DNA from: Stomorhina lunata
Taxonomy: Eukaryota > Arthropoda > Insecta > Diptera > Rhiniidae
Assembly (NCBI GenBank): GCA_933228675.1
Contig: OW121743.1
Span: 113,385,781-113,449,780 of the forward strand
Length of the DNA stretch: 64,000 nt
Direction: 5' to 3'
The notes under the pieces were generated by a model that was not told the origin of the DNA, did no database searches, and saw only the letters and a list, made by a program, of their open reading frames with translations. Of this stretch, positions 43,084-57,095 are shown one piece after another. Positions within the stretch are counted from its first letter, which is position 1, and each line of letters opens with the position of its first letter. Position numbers and translations under genes: made by a program.

Positions 43084-45595
43084 GACTCGTTAATGTAGTG
43101 ATCTAGCATGTGTCTCGAGTTCTCCCATAAGAATGATAAAACTATGGGTTTGAATAAAAACGGTCACCTCCTATTGCAAGAAGAGGATGTCCGAAACTTC
43201 GATTGCAAGAAAAAGTTTAGCAAAATCTTTCAAAGCTTGACCTACGAAATTTATCCTAATTGTTGTCAGAAAATTACATACTAGTCAGTCTGCTATTTCC
43301 TTATGATGATCAAGGAGCCTTTATTCGATATATGGCTGCAGGTATTTGAAGTAACACGAGCTCCGCATAGCCATGCATCTCTATTTTGTATAACAGTGGT
43401 TCTGCCAGAGTTGGGCAATAGTGTCTGGTATGTCAGAAATCATGTTAAGGTTCTTCGGCTATTGTGATAGCCGTCTAAGTCTAACTGCCGCCGATGTAGC
43501 AACTTGTATGCTAATTATTATCAAAAAGTTGCAAATATAGAATAGTATTGCAGGCACCCAATGGAGTGTTACGAATCGCACCCATAATTTAATAACTTGG
43601 TGTTCTGTGGACTCTTCTGGGCCGTAGCAATCTTGTAATTCGTTCATCATCTATTTCCGCCTTTTAACTTTTAATGCATTGAAAATACATCATGTACTCG
43701 TATTCATTATGTATTACATTTTTTAAATCATTTGTATATGAAAATGTACGTGAAAGTACGTACCCCATCACTATCAACAATTCGTTTATATTTCCCCCAT
43801 ATTAACATTTTTTTTCTTTTCGTTTTTAAGCTGAATAAAGCAGAAGCAACATAAAACTGCGTTTTTAAAATTTTGGCGTTTCTATGGAACACGTTGCATT
43901 GCGTTCATTGTGGTCGCGGTTTTTTGTATAACATCCAACGACTGAATGACTACAGTCAGGACTAACATATATTCATTCAACTTTTGAGTTGCATGTGTCG
44001 ATGATGCACTTCTATTTTAAAAGCGAAAAAAAATAAACTTTTTATGCTTTTTGTAGAATTTTTGGGAAAATGGATTTCGTTTTAACCAATTGATGGATGT
44101 CGGGATTTATTTGAATGGGTTTGTGTTTTGTACACTCAGTGGCAAATTTACTTAACTTTTGTTTATCTATTTTTGTTATGTTTTTGTGTAACAATTACTT
44201 ATTTTACTTAAAGGTTTTTAAATAAAATTTATAATTTAAGCTTTTCCTCTTGTTTGATAAACAATTAATTTCTGCTTTTTTTTTTGTTGTTTTGTGATGT
44301 TAGACATTTCTCGGTTAAATTCCCTAGAGACACGCAATGGAAATTAATTGTGTTTAAGGGAAAAAGTTGAGCTTATACGAACATTCCGGTAAGTTATATG
44401 TATAAGCAGATATTGAGGGAAACATTACAATTGCATGTTTGTGGAAAAAAAATGTTTCTTTAATTACTTTGTAAGTCCTTGTTGAGCTGACACCACCCAC
44501 CCAATGACTATTCCCTCCGAAAAGCCTAGGAGCCTATTAAGTGGCAGTCTTTTATAAATGAATGATTATAGTTTTGTCATTCTTGGAGGGATTATTACAG
44601 TTTGCGTTTTGTTCTAACCATCCGACATTGCGGTGGTCGTATGTGGTTACGTATTTTAATACTTTTAAGTTTTAACACTGATATCTGTCTATTGCTTTTT
44701 TGCACTCGTACCTGACTCGTGCTGGGTATTATGCTTTTATTTTAGACGTATTAGACATTAGAAATGCCATAGATGTTACCATTAATCCCTATTAGTTGGG
44801 GTTTCGCATTAAATCTGTGTTCTAAAGCATTTAATTTTGAATTTAATTGTAAACTATTTGTACATGGTCTAGGAAATGTTTGCTAGACATTTTTGTAGAT
44901 GTACCCTACATTATCAAATATTAAAATTTAAACCTATTGACACAGAATCTGATTCCAAATCTAGGAAAAGTAACTTTAAAATTGGCCGTAATTGGATCAT
45001 TTTCTAGAGGAGCTCCTACAGTAATTGCTTGGCAGAATTTAAATTTTGAAGCCTACATGTTTGTCATTTCTTAAAATCGCTCAGCATTAAACTTGAGTGG
45101 AATAGGGTATCACATAATCAGCCTTAATCGACTTTACTTATTTTCTTTTTCGAAATTTTCTTTCATTAATACCTTTGGGGCGATTTAAGTATTAAAAGCT
45201 TTTGTTAGAGATTTCGTTTTTTTTTTAAGGAGAAGGTTAAATCAGAACCTACATTTTTTTTATAGGTAACGTTTTATTGACTTTTTCATTTGTTCCTATA
45301 ATATATTTGAATGAGTTTCTCAATAACGTTTCTGCCAACAATTGCATAAATAAGCGCCGAGTTGGAAACAACAACACTCAAAACTTCACTTTAGAAAATA
45401 TCTCAATGACCATAGAAATTTACCAACTGATGTGGAAATTAATGATGGTCATATTTATTGATGCATCATCAACAACTTGATACAATTGTAATAAAATAAA
45501 AACTCAAAAATAAAATTGTTAGTATTCTTTTAACCCTTAAATGGGTAATAATATTATTCTTATATTTGCCCATGGTTCTTCGAATCGGTTTCTGC
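43084..45595. other. Intergenic sequence, no gene seen
   Basis: 2.5 kb without recognisable repeats or a domain-bearing ORF, and one of the longest non-repetitive stretches. A 63-codon minus frame (43459-43650) has no family I know. Regulatory content is possible but not visible from sequence alone. Confidence 0.45.
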
Positions 45596-46935
45596 TTGAA
45601 AACAGAAATTTTTCTATGTAAAAATATTTATGTCGAACATTTTCGCATTAAACAATTTCAATGGAAAATTGTTCATTATAAATATTTCTATAGAACATTT
45701 TTCATTTAAAAAAATTTTATAGAAAAATTTTCAATAAAAAATTTTTATAGAAAATTTTTCATTAAAAAATTTTTATAGAAAGTTTTTCAGTAAAAAAAAA
45801 TCTACAGAAAATTTTTCGCATATAAAAATTTCTATAGAAAATTTTTCATTAAAAAATTTCTATAGAAAAATTTTTATAGAAAATTTTTCATTGAAAAATT
45901 TCTATAGACAATTTTTCATTGAAAAATTTCTATAGAAAATTTTTCATTAAAACATTTCTATAAAAAATTTTTCATTAAAAAATTTCTACAGAAAATTTTT
46001 CATTAAAAAATTTCTATAGAAAATTTTTCATTAAAAAATTTCTATAGAAAATTTGTCATTAAAAAATTTCTATAGAAAATTTTTCATTAAAAAATTTCTA
46101 TAGAAAATTTTTCATTAAATAATTTCTATAGAAAATTTTTCATTAAAAAATTTCTATAGAAAATTTTTCATTAAAAAATTTCTATAGAAAATTTTTCATT
46201 AAAAAATTTCTATAGAAAATTTTTCATTAAAAAATTTATATAGAAATTTTTTCATTAAAAAATTTATATAGAAATTTTTTCATTGAAAAATCTTTATCTT
46301 AGCAAAAAATTTTCTATAGAAAATTTTTCACTAAAAAATTGTTATAGAAAATTGTTCGTTCAAAGATTGTGATAGAAAAATTTTCATTTAAAAATTGTTA
46401 TCGATTTTTTTAGAAAATCTTTCATCAAAAAATTTTTATAGAAAATTTTTCTTTTACAAATTTTTCATTAAAAAATTTTTTAAAGAAAATTTTTTATTAA
46501 AAAATTTCTATAGAAAATTTTTCATTAAAAAATTTCTATCGAAAATTTTTCATTAAAAAATTTCTATAGAAAATTTTTCATTAAAAAATTTCTATCGAAA
46601 ATTTTTCATTAAAAAATTTCTATAGAAAATTTTTCATTAAAAAATTTCTATAGAAAATTTTTCATTAAAAAATTTCTATAGAAAATTTTTTATTATAAAA
46701 TTTCTGTATAAAATTTTTTAGTAAAAAATTTCTATAGAAAGTGTTTCAATAAAAAAGTTATATAGAAAATTTTTCGCATATCAAAATTTTTCTATAAAAA
46801 ATTTTCATTAAAACAATTCTATAGAAAATTTTTAAGTAAAAAATTTCTTTAGAAAATTTTTCAGTAAAAAATTTCTTTAGAAAAATTTTCAGTAAAAAAT
46901 TTCTATAGAAAATTTTTTAGTAAAAAAATTCACTA
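45596..46935. repeat. 28-bp CTATAG satellite array, CATT linker
   Basis: Units of 28 bp (TTTCTATAGAAAATTTTTCATT plus an A run), most regular at 45840-46260 and 46490-46690. Edges are more diverged. Confidence 0.95.
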
Positions 46936-48075
46936 TTTTTCAAGAAAAAAATTTTATAGAAAAATTTTTATAACCCAAAAATTTTCCATAAAAAAATTTT
47001 TATAACCGAAAAATTTTCTATAGAAAAATTTTTATAACCGAAAAATTTTCTGTAGAAAAATTTTTATAACCGAACAATTTTTAAAACCGAAAAATGTTCT
47101 ATAGAAAAATTTTTATAACCGAAAAATTTTCTACAGAAAAATTTTTATAACAGAAAAATTTTTATAACAGAAAAATTTTCTATAGAAAAATTTTTATAAC
47201 CAAAAAATTTTCTACGGAAAAATTTTTATAACCGAAAAATTTTCTATAGAAAAATTTTTGTAACCAAAAAATTTTCTATAGGAAAATTTTCTATAGCAAA
47301 ATTTTTATAACCGAAAAATTTTCCATAGAAAAATGTTTATAACCGAAAAATTTTCTATAGAAAACTTTTTATAACCGAAAAATTTTCTATAGAAAAATGT
47401 TTATAACCGAAAAGTTTTCTATAGAAAAATTTGTATAACCGAAAAATTTTTTATGGAAAAATTTTTATAACCGAAGAATTTTCTATAGAAAAATGTTTAT
47501 AACCGAAAAATTTTTAATAGAAAAATTTTTATAACCGAAAAATTTTCTATAGAAAAATTTTTATATTTGAAAAATTTTTTATAGAACAATTTTTGTATTC
47601 GAAAAATTTTCTATAGAAAAACTTTTATGTGTAAAAAATTTTCTATAAAAAAAATTTTCCATAGAAAAATTTTTATGTGTAAAAAATTTTCTATAAAAAT
47701 AGAAAAATTTTTAAATTGCGAAAAATTTTCTGTAGATAAATTTTTACATGCGAAAAATTTTTACATAAGGAAATTTTTTTAATAAAAATTTTTATATGCC
47801 AACAATTTTTTGTAGAAAAATTTTTTATTAAAAAATTTTTATTTACCAAAAATTTTGTGTAGAAAAGTTTTTATATGCTATAATTAATTTAAGGAAAAAA
47901 ATTATATTAAAATATTTTATATGCCAAAAATTTTCTTTAAAAAAAGATTTTTGTATCCAATATAATTTCTATACAAAAATTATTTTTGCGTAATGAGAAA
48001 TTTTCAGTAAAGATATTATGATATCAAAAATTTATTTAAAAGGTTTTTTATTGAATATTTCTTATTGAAAAATTT
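46936..48075. repeat. About 32-bp CTATAG satellite array, AACCG linker
   Basis: Units of AACCGAAAAATTTTCTATAG followed by AAAAATTTTTAT, regular to about 47570. After that GTGT or ATATGC linkers appear and the array decays. It adjoins the 28-bp CATT-linker array with an abrupt change of linker. Confidence 0.9.
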
Positions 48076-48949
48076 AGATAAAACCAATTTAAGGGTTAAT
48101 TTCATCTACCGCTTTCACAAAAGTCCTATATCCTGAAAATCCAAAAACTCACTTGTACTTGTAGCTTTAACTATTTTTTATTTTACATATTTTGCAAATT
48201 CAAACAAAACACTCATATGAAATTTTCTATATTTTTTTTACTTCCAAATAAACACTGACAATTTACGTTCTAGCACTTATTCGTAGTAAACTTTTCAAGT
48301 GGAACTGGAAACGTAAAATAAACTGTTTCTACTTTGCAATATTTGATGTTGCTGTTGTTGTCGTCGATGATGATGACGATGATGTTGCTGCTGCTGTTGT
48401 TTAAAAATTATTCAGTAACAACAAAAATCAACAATAATTTCGCCTAACGCTTGACTACTAAACATGAAATCAAAACTTGTCTAAAAAAAAGAATGAAATG
48501 AAAACCAAATACTGAATTTCTACTGGAACTCGAAAAAAATTACAACAATCAAATTTTTAAATGTGAAAGCGAAAAAAAGTGGAAAAATAAAAATTTATTT
48601 AGGATTTGGTTAAAGCGGAAAACTCTTCAAGTGTTGCCAATGATATAGCGGAAATAGTCGAGTGTTGTTGAGTTTTTTATTTTGTGTGGCAAAGGAAATA
48701 TTATAGGTGAAGTTGACTTAAATTGTTGCTAAAGTTTATCTATTAATATTATGTGAAAATAATGTGACATATGCTTTCTCTATAAATTTAGAATATAGTT
48801 ACAAAAAGTTCCCAAAATGGTACATTTTAAATTTGTATCCTCTTAACTTCTGAAATTTCAAAAAGTATTAATTCATGTATTCTACACTTCTAGAAGTAGA
48901 TGTTCATTTAAAAGTACTTTTTTTAGTAAAATATTGTGTTGGGTATTTT
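48076..48949. other. Intergenic sequence with GTT/GAT runs
   Basis: Short trinucleotide runs (GTT, GAT) lie at 48348-48400. No gene is recognised. Confidence 0.45.
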
Positions 48950-50485
48950 AGTTTCCTTTGAAACAATGCAATAAAAAGAATACTTTGAAAACAATGCAAT
49001 GAAAAGTACTCTTTAAAAAAAATGCAATAAAAAGTACCCCTTTTAGTAAAAGGTTCTGCAAAAAAGTGTCCTTTTTAGTAAAAGGCTTAATAAAAAGTAT
49101 CCCTTTTAGTAAAAGGTTTAATAACTATTACCCTTTTAAGTAAAATAATTAATAAAAAATACCCTTTTTAGTAAAAGGTTATTAAAAGATTAAAAAAGTA
49201 CCCTTTTAGTACTTTTTATTGAACCTTTTGCTAAAATGAGTATTTTTCATTGAACATAATACTAATATTATGTTCAATGAAAAATACTCATTTTAGTAAA
49301 AGGTTCAATAAAAAGTACTGTTTTCAGTAAAATGTTCGGTCTTTTTTTTAAACGTTCTATAAGAAGTACTTTTTTTGTAAAAGGTAAAATAAAAAGTACC
49401 CTTTTTTGTAAAAGGTTCAATAAAAGGTACCCTTTTTAGTAAATGGCTAAATTAAGATTACTATTTTTAGTAAAATGTTCAATAAAAAGTACCCCTTTTA
49501 GTAAAAGGTTTAATTAAAAATACCCTCTTTAGTAAAAGGTGCAGTAAAAAGTACTTTTTTAGTAAAATATTCAATAAAAAGTACCTTTTTCGTATAAATT
49601 TCGATGAAAAATACCCTTTTTAGTAAAAGGTTCAATAAAAAGTACTTTTTTAAGTTAAAGGTTCAAAAAAAGCACCCTTTTAGTAAAAGGTTGAATAAAA
49701 AGTAATTTTTTAGTAAAAGTACCCCTTTTTGTTAAAGGTTCACTAAAAAGTACCCCTTTTTGTTAAAGGTTCACTAAAAAGTACCCTTTTTTGTTAAAGG
49801 TTCACTAAAAAGTACCCCTTTTTGTTAAAGGTTCACTAAAAAGTACCCTTTTTAGGAAATGCTTCAATTAAGACTACCCTTTTTTGTAAAAAGTTCAGTA
49901 AGAAGTGATTTGTTTTGTTAAAGATTCAATAAGAAGTACCCTTTTTTAAAAAGTAGCCTTTTTTATAAAAAGTACCCCCTTTAAAAAGTTATTTTCTAAC
50001 AAGTTATTTTCAATAAGTTCAATATAATGTACCCCTTTTAGTAAAAGGGTTAATAAAAACCACACTGTTTTGTAAAAGGTTCAATAAAAAGTACCCTTTT
50101 TAGCAAAAGGTTCAAAAAGATACCATTTGAAAACAATGCAATAACTTTGAGAAAAAGCAATAAAAAGTACCATTTGAGCACAATGTAATAAAAAGTACTT
50201 TTTGAAAATAATGCAAAAACGTACACCTATGAGTAAAATATGCAATAAAATGTACCCTTTTATATAAAAGGTGCAATAAGAAATACCATTTAAATTAAAA
50301 GTAACAAGAAGTACCCTTTATAGTCAGCAGTACAATAAAAAATACCATTTAAATTAAAAGTAACAAGAAGTACCCTTTATAATCAGCAGTACAATAAAAA
50401 GTACCCTTTTTGTAAAAAGTGTGATAAAAGGTAGCCTTTTTAGAAAAAAAGTTCAAAAAATAACCTTTTTAGTAAAAGAAATATT
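48950..50485. repeat. About 31-bp satellite array (GTACCCTTTTTAGTAAAAGG)
   Basis: Units of AAAAAGTACCCTTTTTAGT followed by AAAAGGTTCAAT, about 31 bp, moderately diverged. It contains four near-identical consecutive units with GTTAAAGGTTCACTAAAAAG at 49732-49850 and a long palindrome at 49208-49319. It lacks the CTATAG core, so it is a different satellite family. Confidence 0.9.
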
Positions 50486-51554
50486 ATAGTCTACCATTTT
50501 GTGTAGAAATTACTACAAAAGAACACTTATTTTGTTCTATTCCCCAACTCATCATGTCGAAAACCTACAAACATTTCAAAAATTCTTTCTCTCAGTTCTT
50601 AACTTTAACTTAAAGCCACTTTAACATAGTAAATGTGAATAATCTTATGACAAAGATATAATGGGGTAGGGAAACACAGATATAAAAGACAAAGCGTTTC
50701 AGTTTAAAAAAGCGCGTAAAGTATACGATGGATTTTCATTTTTATAAATTGACAGCCAATATATAAAGAGCCAATTCTGACCTCAGTATGTTGGCCAAAA
50801 AGTTGATGACTATAAAGCCAGCTTTTGCATAGAAAAATTAACCCTAGGAAAATGAAAAAAAAAGAAAAAAAGTGATTGTGTGCGAGTATTTATCTGTTCT
50901 ATACATAAGCGTTCCAAGTGTAAGTATTAAAAAACACATCCTTTGCTAGAAATTCTGTAATGAATCAATCATTGCCTGATTTAAGCCTACCATCAAACGA
51001 TTTAACGGTTGTTGGTTTACAGAGTTTTGATGCGATTTTTTTTTGGTCTCGTTGTTTTTCCTGCGATTTTATCGTTTTTTTCGCTTTTGTTTAACGATTT
51101 TCATCAATTCGATTGATGTGCTTTGCAATGATGATACTTTAACTAACATCATAAGGGTCATAAACTCGAGTAAAAATATTTTCAATGTAAACGAAAAAAA
51201 AAAAAAAAAAAATAATGGAAAACTCTTTGCTACAAAAAAACTAAATGATATCAATGATTTAAAGTAAACAGAGCGTGATTGAATTTTTGTGGGGTCAGAG
51301 GCAAGTGGTTGGCCGACGACAACCAACTATAAGGGAATTATTTTTTTTAAATTAAAATATCCCTAAATTTGAGTTTAAAAAACTATAACAGAAAAGTTCT
51401 TATATAATTATTTATAATAGGAAAAAATTTGACATAAAATTTCATTTATACAATTTTTAAATTATAAAAATTTTAAACAAAAAAGTGTGAAAAGAGATGA
51501 TAAAATTAAAAAATTTCCTGTTTAGACGATAATAAATTATTTTTTTGATATAAA
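50486..51554. other. Intergenic sequence, no gene seen
   Basis: AT-rich sequence with an A19 run at about 51192-51210. No recognisable gene. Confidence 0.45.
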
Positions 51555-53660
51555 TATTTAACAGTTATCAAAATTTTTCTATAGAAAATTTTTCACATAT
51601 AAAAATTTTTTGCGTATAAAAATTTTTTTCGCATATAAAAATTTTTCTATACAAAATTTTTATTTACGAACAATTTTCTATACAGAAATTTTTATATACG
51701 AAAAATTGTATATAAAAAAATTTTGTATACAAAAATTTTCTTTAGAAAATTTTTTATATACGAGAAATATTTAAATTTTTCTATAGAAAATTTTTCGTTT
51801 ATACAAATTTTTCTATAGAAAATTTTTCGCATGTGAAAAATTTGCTATAAAAAATTTTTCGTATCTTAAAATTTTTCTAAGAAAATTTTTCGTTTATAAA
51901 AATTTTTCTACAGAAAATTTTTCGGTTATAAAAATTCTTATATAAAAAATTTTTCCGTTATACAAATTTTTCTATAAAAAAATTTTTGTTATACAAATTT
52001 TTCCATAGAAAATTTTTCTATAGAAAATTTTTCGTATATATAAATTTTTCTATAGAAAATTTTTCATATATAAAAATTTTTCTATAGAAAATTTTTTATA
52101 TATAAAAATTTTTCTATAGAAAATTTTTTTTATATAAAAATTTTTCTATAGAAAATTTTTCGTATATAAAAATTTTTCTATAGAAAATTTTTTGCATATA
52201 AAAATTTTTCTATAGAAAATTTTTCGTATACAAAAATTTTTCTATAGAAAATTTTTCGTATAAAAATATTTTTCTACAGAAAATTTTTGGTATGTAAAAA
52301 TTTTTTCTATAGAAAATTTTTCGTATATAAAAATCTTTCTATTGAAAATGTTTCATATATTAAAATTTTTGTATAGACAATTTTTCATATATAAAAATTT
52401 TTCTATAGAAAATCTTTCGTATATAAAAATTTTTCTATAGAAAATTTTTCTTATATAAAAATTTTTCTATAGAAAATTTTTCGTATATAAACATTTTTCT
52501 ATAGAAAATTGTTCGTATATAAAACTTTTCTATGGAAAATTTTTCGTATTTAAAAATTTTTCGTGTATAAAAATTTTTCTATAGAAAATTTTTCGTTTAT
52601 AAAAATTTTCTATAGAAAATTTTTCATATATAAAAATTTTTCTATAGAAAATTTTTCATATATAAAAATTTTACTATAGAAAATTTTTCGTATATGAAAA
52701 TTTTTCTATATAAAATTTTTCGTATATAAAAATTTTTCTATAGAAAATTTTTCGTATATAAAAATTTTTCTATAGAAAATTTTTCGTATATAAAAATTTT
52801 TCAATAGAAAATTTTTCGTATATAAAAATATTTCTATAGATAATTTTTCGTATATAAAAATTTTTCTATAAAAAATTTTTCAGTTATAAAAATTCTTACA
52901 TAAAAAATTTTTCGGTTATAAAAATTTTGCTTTAAAAAACTTTTTCTATAAAAAATTTTTCGGTTACAAAAATATTTCTATAGAAAATTTTTATAATATA
53001 TTTAAAATTTTGTAAACAAAAATATTTTCATTGAAATTTATTTAAGATATAAACTTTTTTTAATATAATTTTTTTTTTCAAATTTCTAAAATTTTTCTTC
53101 AGAAAATTTGAATTCTTTTTTTTTAATTTTTTTATAGAAATTTTTTTGTACATTAAAATTTTTCCATAGAAAATTTTTTATATATAAACATTTTTCTATG
53201 GAAACAATTTCGAATTTGAATATTTTTCGTATATAAAAATTTTCCAATAGAAAATTTTTCGCAAATAAATTTTTTTTGTACATAAAAATTTTTCTATAGA
53301 AAATTTTTCGTATATAAACATTTTGCTATAGAAAATTTTTCGTACTTAAAATTTTTTCTTTTTCTTTATTTATCTATAGAAAATTTTTCGTTTATAAAAT
53401 TTTTTCTGCAGAAAATGTTTCGTATATAAAAATATTTCAATAGAAAATTTTTCGTATATGAAAATTTTGCTATAGAAAATTTTTCTATAAAAAATTTTTC
53501 ATATATAAAAATTTTTCTGCAGAAAATTTTTCGGTTGTAAAAATTCTTATATGAAAAATTTTTCTGTTATGCATATTTTCAAATTTCTTACATATACAAA
53601 TTTTTCTTCAGAAAATTTGTTGTATTTTTTTTTTAATTGTCTGTGGACAATTTTTTAGAT
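51555..53660. repeat. 32-bp CTATAG satellite array, CGTATAT linker
   Basis: Units of CGTATATAAAAATTTTTC followed by TATAGAAAATTTTT, 32 bp. Regular from 52020 to 52860 and diverged at both edges. Confidence 0.95.
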
Positions 53661-55264
53661 AAAATGTTTTCTATAAAAAAATTTTGGGGTATTAAAATGT
53701 ATCTTTAAAGATTTGTTGATACGACTTTGCTTTGTATTTAGGAATATTTAAAGAGAAAGAAAACATTTCTTTTAGAATATTTCCATTCCTTTATTGTTTC
53801 ATACTAAAAGCAGCTGAAAATAATTATGCTCAACCAACATGTCTCATATCAAATAAATTTGGAATATTTTCATCTTAACTAACCTGACTGACCATTAAAG
53901 GTCACATTAATCTGGAGACCACCAATATACCACATTATAACGAGCGTGACTAAAAAACTTTTTCCAACGGAATAAATTGAAAACAATTAATAGAGATAAT
54001 CACCGATTATGGATGTGGAAAGAAAATATTGTTACAACTATTGTTATCCAAAAGGTATCAGTTGTTGTATGACAAAACTAATTTGCAATCAAAGCCAAAA
54101 TCATCATCACCTACAGAGAATGTCGCAATCATAAAAACCAGGGTCACTCCCACGTATACATCATCACATCACATTTAACTACAAAATGCCAATACTTTCT
54201 ATCACTAGTCTGCTCTCCTATCACTCACCAGTAATGGAATCATAGCAGTTAGATGGATAATGAACCATGATGGACTCAAACCCATAAAAATTATAAAATA
54301 GAATAGGAAATTGTGACAATATGTTGTGGACGATGACAGTGATGGTTAAAACCAATAATGAACCAAAAAAGGAGAGATAGGACACAAAACAAAAAAAAAC
54401 ATATCACAGCAGCATGTAATTAGTTAAACAATGACAACTATTAATTAGTATAACGACCTCAATTAACTATGGTAATAATCGACATTTATGCTAACACAAC
54501 CCACACAAACTAAACTAAAGGACCTTAAAATAGGATACAAGAGTGAAAAGTTTTTTCGTTTTAGTTTCACTAGTTAAAACGTTTTAAAACAAGACTTTAA
54601 AATAAATTTGTTGCAAGTATTAAACCGAAACGTAATAAACCACACAACATGACATATTACTTTAGAATTTTTGACTTATTATTCATTGCTATGAAAGCAT
54701 CTGACCTTGACTGTTTTCATTGCTTTTTTTTTCAACACTATCAGCTGTTAAACTGTCAAGCCTTACTACAGAATATCTTAAATGTTTTATATCTCCCTTT
54801 ACTTGATTCTTTAAAAGTTGTTAAGTTGTGAAGACCTAGAATTTTTAATATCTTGTGGTTCACCCCATCGACGAAAAAGACATTTAAAAAATTTAACCTT
54901 CATGCTTTTTACCCTTAATATCTCATTTTTGTTCCTTATACTGGCTGTGATGAATTAATTTAGTTTTAGATAGATTATCGATTTGTTGAGGAGTTATTGT
55001 CTTGTAATAACTTTAGTTTTTGTCAATGACTGTTAACTGTGATTTCTATGGATTTTTGTGGAAAACTAAATATTTTTGAGGTATAAGTTTAATTATAATG
55101 AGTAAAAACCTTATGGATATGAGGGACAAATTTTTTTTAAAATTAATATAAATTTAAACTCTTATCTAAAATATTTTTATCTTTAAATTTAAGAATTATG
55201 GTCATAGTCCCAAATTAATAATTCATTTTCTTAAAAGAAACTTTGATATTAAATTTTATTAACA
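53661..55264. other. Intergenic sequence, no gene seen
   Basis: Mixed composition with no repeat structure or domain-bearing ORF visible. Confidence 0.45.
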
Positions 55265-57095
55265 ATTTTTCGAAAAATTTCAAATAAAAATTTTTTAAAA
55301 TTTCCTATTAAAAGTAAATTTTTCAAAAATTTCCTATAAAAAGTAAATTTTTCAAAAATTTCCTATAAAAAGCAAAATTTTTGAAAAATTTGCTATAAAA
55401 AGTAAAGTTTTGAAAAATTTACTAGAGAAAGTTAATTTTTGAAAAATTTAATATAAAATGTAAATTTTTATACAAATTTACTATAAAATGTAAATTTTTT
55501 TACAAATTTACTATAAAAAGTAAATTTTTGAAAAATTTTCCTATAAAAAGTAAATTTTTGAAAAATTTCCTATAAAAAGTAAATTTTTGAAAAATTTCCT
55601 ATAAAAAGTAAATTTTTGAAAAATTTCCTATAAAAAGTAAATTTTTGAAAAATTTCCTATAAAAAGTAAATTTTTGAAAAATTTCCTATAAAAAGTAAAT
55701 TTTTGAAAAATTTCCTATAAAAAGTAAATTTTTGAAAAATTTCCTATAAAAAGTAAATTTTTGAAAAATTTCCTATTAAAAGTAAATTTTTGAAAAATTT
55801 CCTATAAAAAGTAAATTTTTGAAAAATTTCCTACAAAAAGTAAATTTTTGAAAAATTTCCTATTAAAAGTAAATTTTTGAAAAATTTCCTGTAAAAAGTA
55901 AATTTTTGAAAAATTTCCTATAAAAAGTAAATTTTTGAAAAATTTCCTATAAAAAGTAAATTTTTGAAAAATTTCCTATAAAAAGTAAATTTTTGAAAAA
56001 TTTCCTATAAAAAGTAAATTTTTGAAAAATTTCTTATTAAAAGTAAATTTTTGAAAAACTTCCTATAAAAAGTAAATTTTTGAAAAGTTTCCTATAAAAA
56101 TAAATTTTTTGAAAAATTTACTATGAAAAGTAAATTTTTGAAAAATTTCCTATAAAAAGTAAATTTTTGAAAAATTTCCTATAAAAAGTAAATCTTTTAA
56201 AAATTTCCTATAAAAGGTAAATTTTTGAAAAATTTCCTATAAAAAGTAAATTTTTGAAAAATTTCCTATAAAAAGTAAATTTTTGAAAAATTTCCTATAA
56301 AAAGTAAATTTTTGAAAAATTTCCTATTAAAAGTAAATTTTTGAAAAATTTCCTATTAAAAGTAAATTTTTGAAAAATTTCCTATAAAAAGTTAATTTTT
56401 GAAAAATTTCCTATAAAAAGTAAATTTTTGAAAAATTTCCTACGAAAAGTAAATTTTTGAAAAATTTCCTATTAAAAGTAAATTTTTGAAAAATTTCCTA
56501 TTAAAAGTAAATTTTTGAAAAATTTCCTATTAAAAGTAAATTTTTGAAAAATTTCCTATTAAAAGTAAATTTTTGAAAAATTTCCTATAAAAAGTAAATT
56601 TTTGAAAAATTTCCTATTAAAAGTAAATTTTTGAAAAATTTCCTATTAAAAGTAAATTTTTGAAAAATTTCCTATTAAAAGTAAATTTTTGAAAAATTTC
56701 CTATAAAAAGTAAATTTTTGCAAAATTTCCTATAAAAAGTAAATTTTTGAAAAATTTCCTATAAAAGTTAAATTTTTGAAAAATTTCCTATAAAAAGTAA
56801 ATTTTTGAAAAATTTCCTATATAAAGTAAATTATTGAAAAATTTCCTTTAGAAAGTAAATTTTTGAAAATTTTCCTATAAAAGGTAAATTTTAGAAAAAT
56901 TTCCTATAAAAAGTAAATTTTTGAAAATTTTCCCATGAAAAGTAAATTTTTGAAAAATTTCCTTTAAAAAGCAAATTTTTGAAAAATTTCCTATAAAAAG
57001 TAAATTTTTGAAAAATTTTCTATAAAGAATAAATTTTTGAAAAATTTCCTGTAAAAAGTAAATTTTGGAAAAATTTCCGAAAAAAAGTAAATTTT
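55265..57095 (+). repeat. 29-bp satellite array (CCTATAAAAAGTAAATTT)
   Basis: About 60 units of 29 bp, TTTCCTATAAAAAGTAAATT plus TTTGAAAAA. Most are identical or differ only by CTATTAAAAG. Reverse orientation to 11385-12060, same orientation as 59340-60660. Confidence 0.97.
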
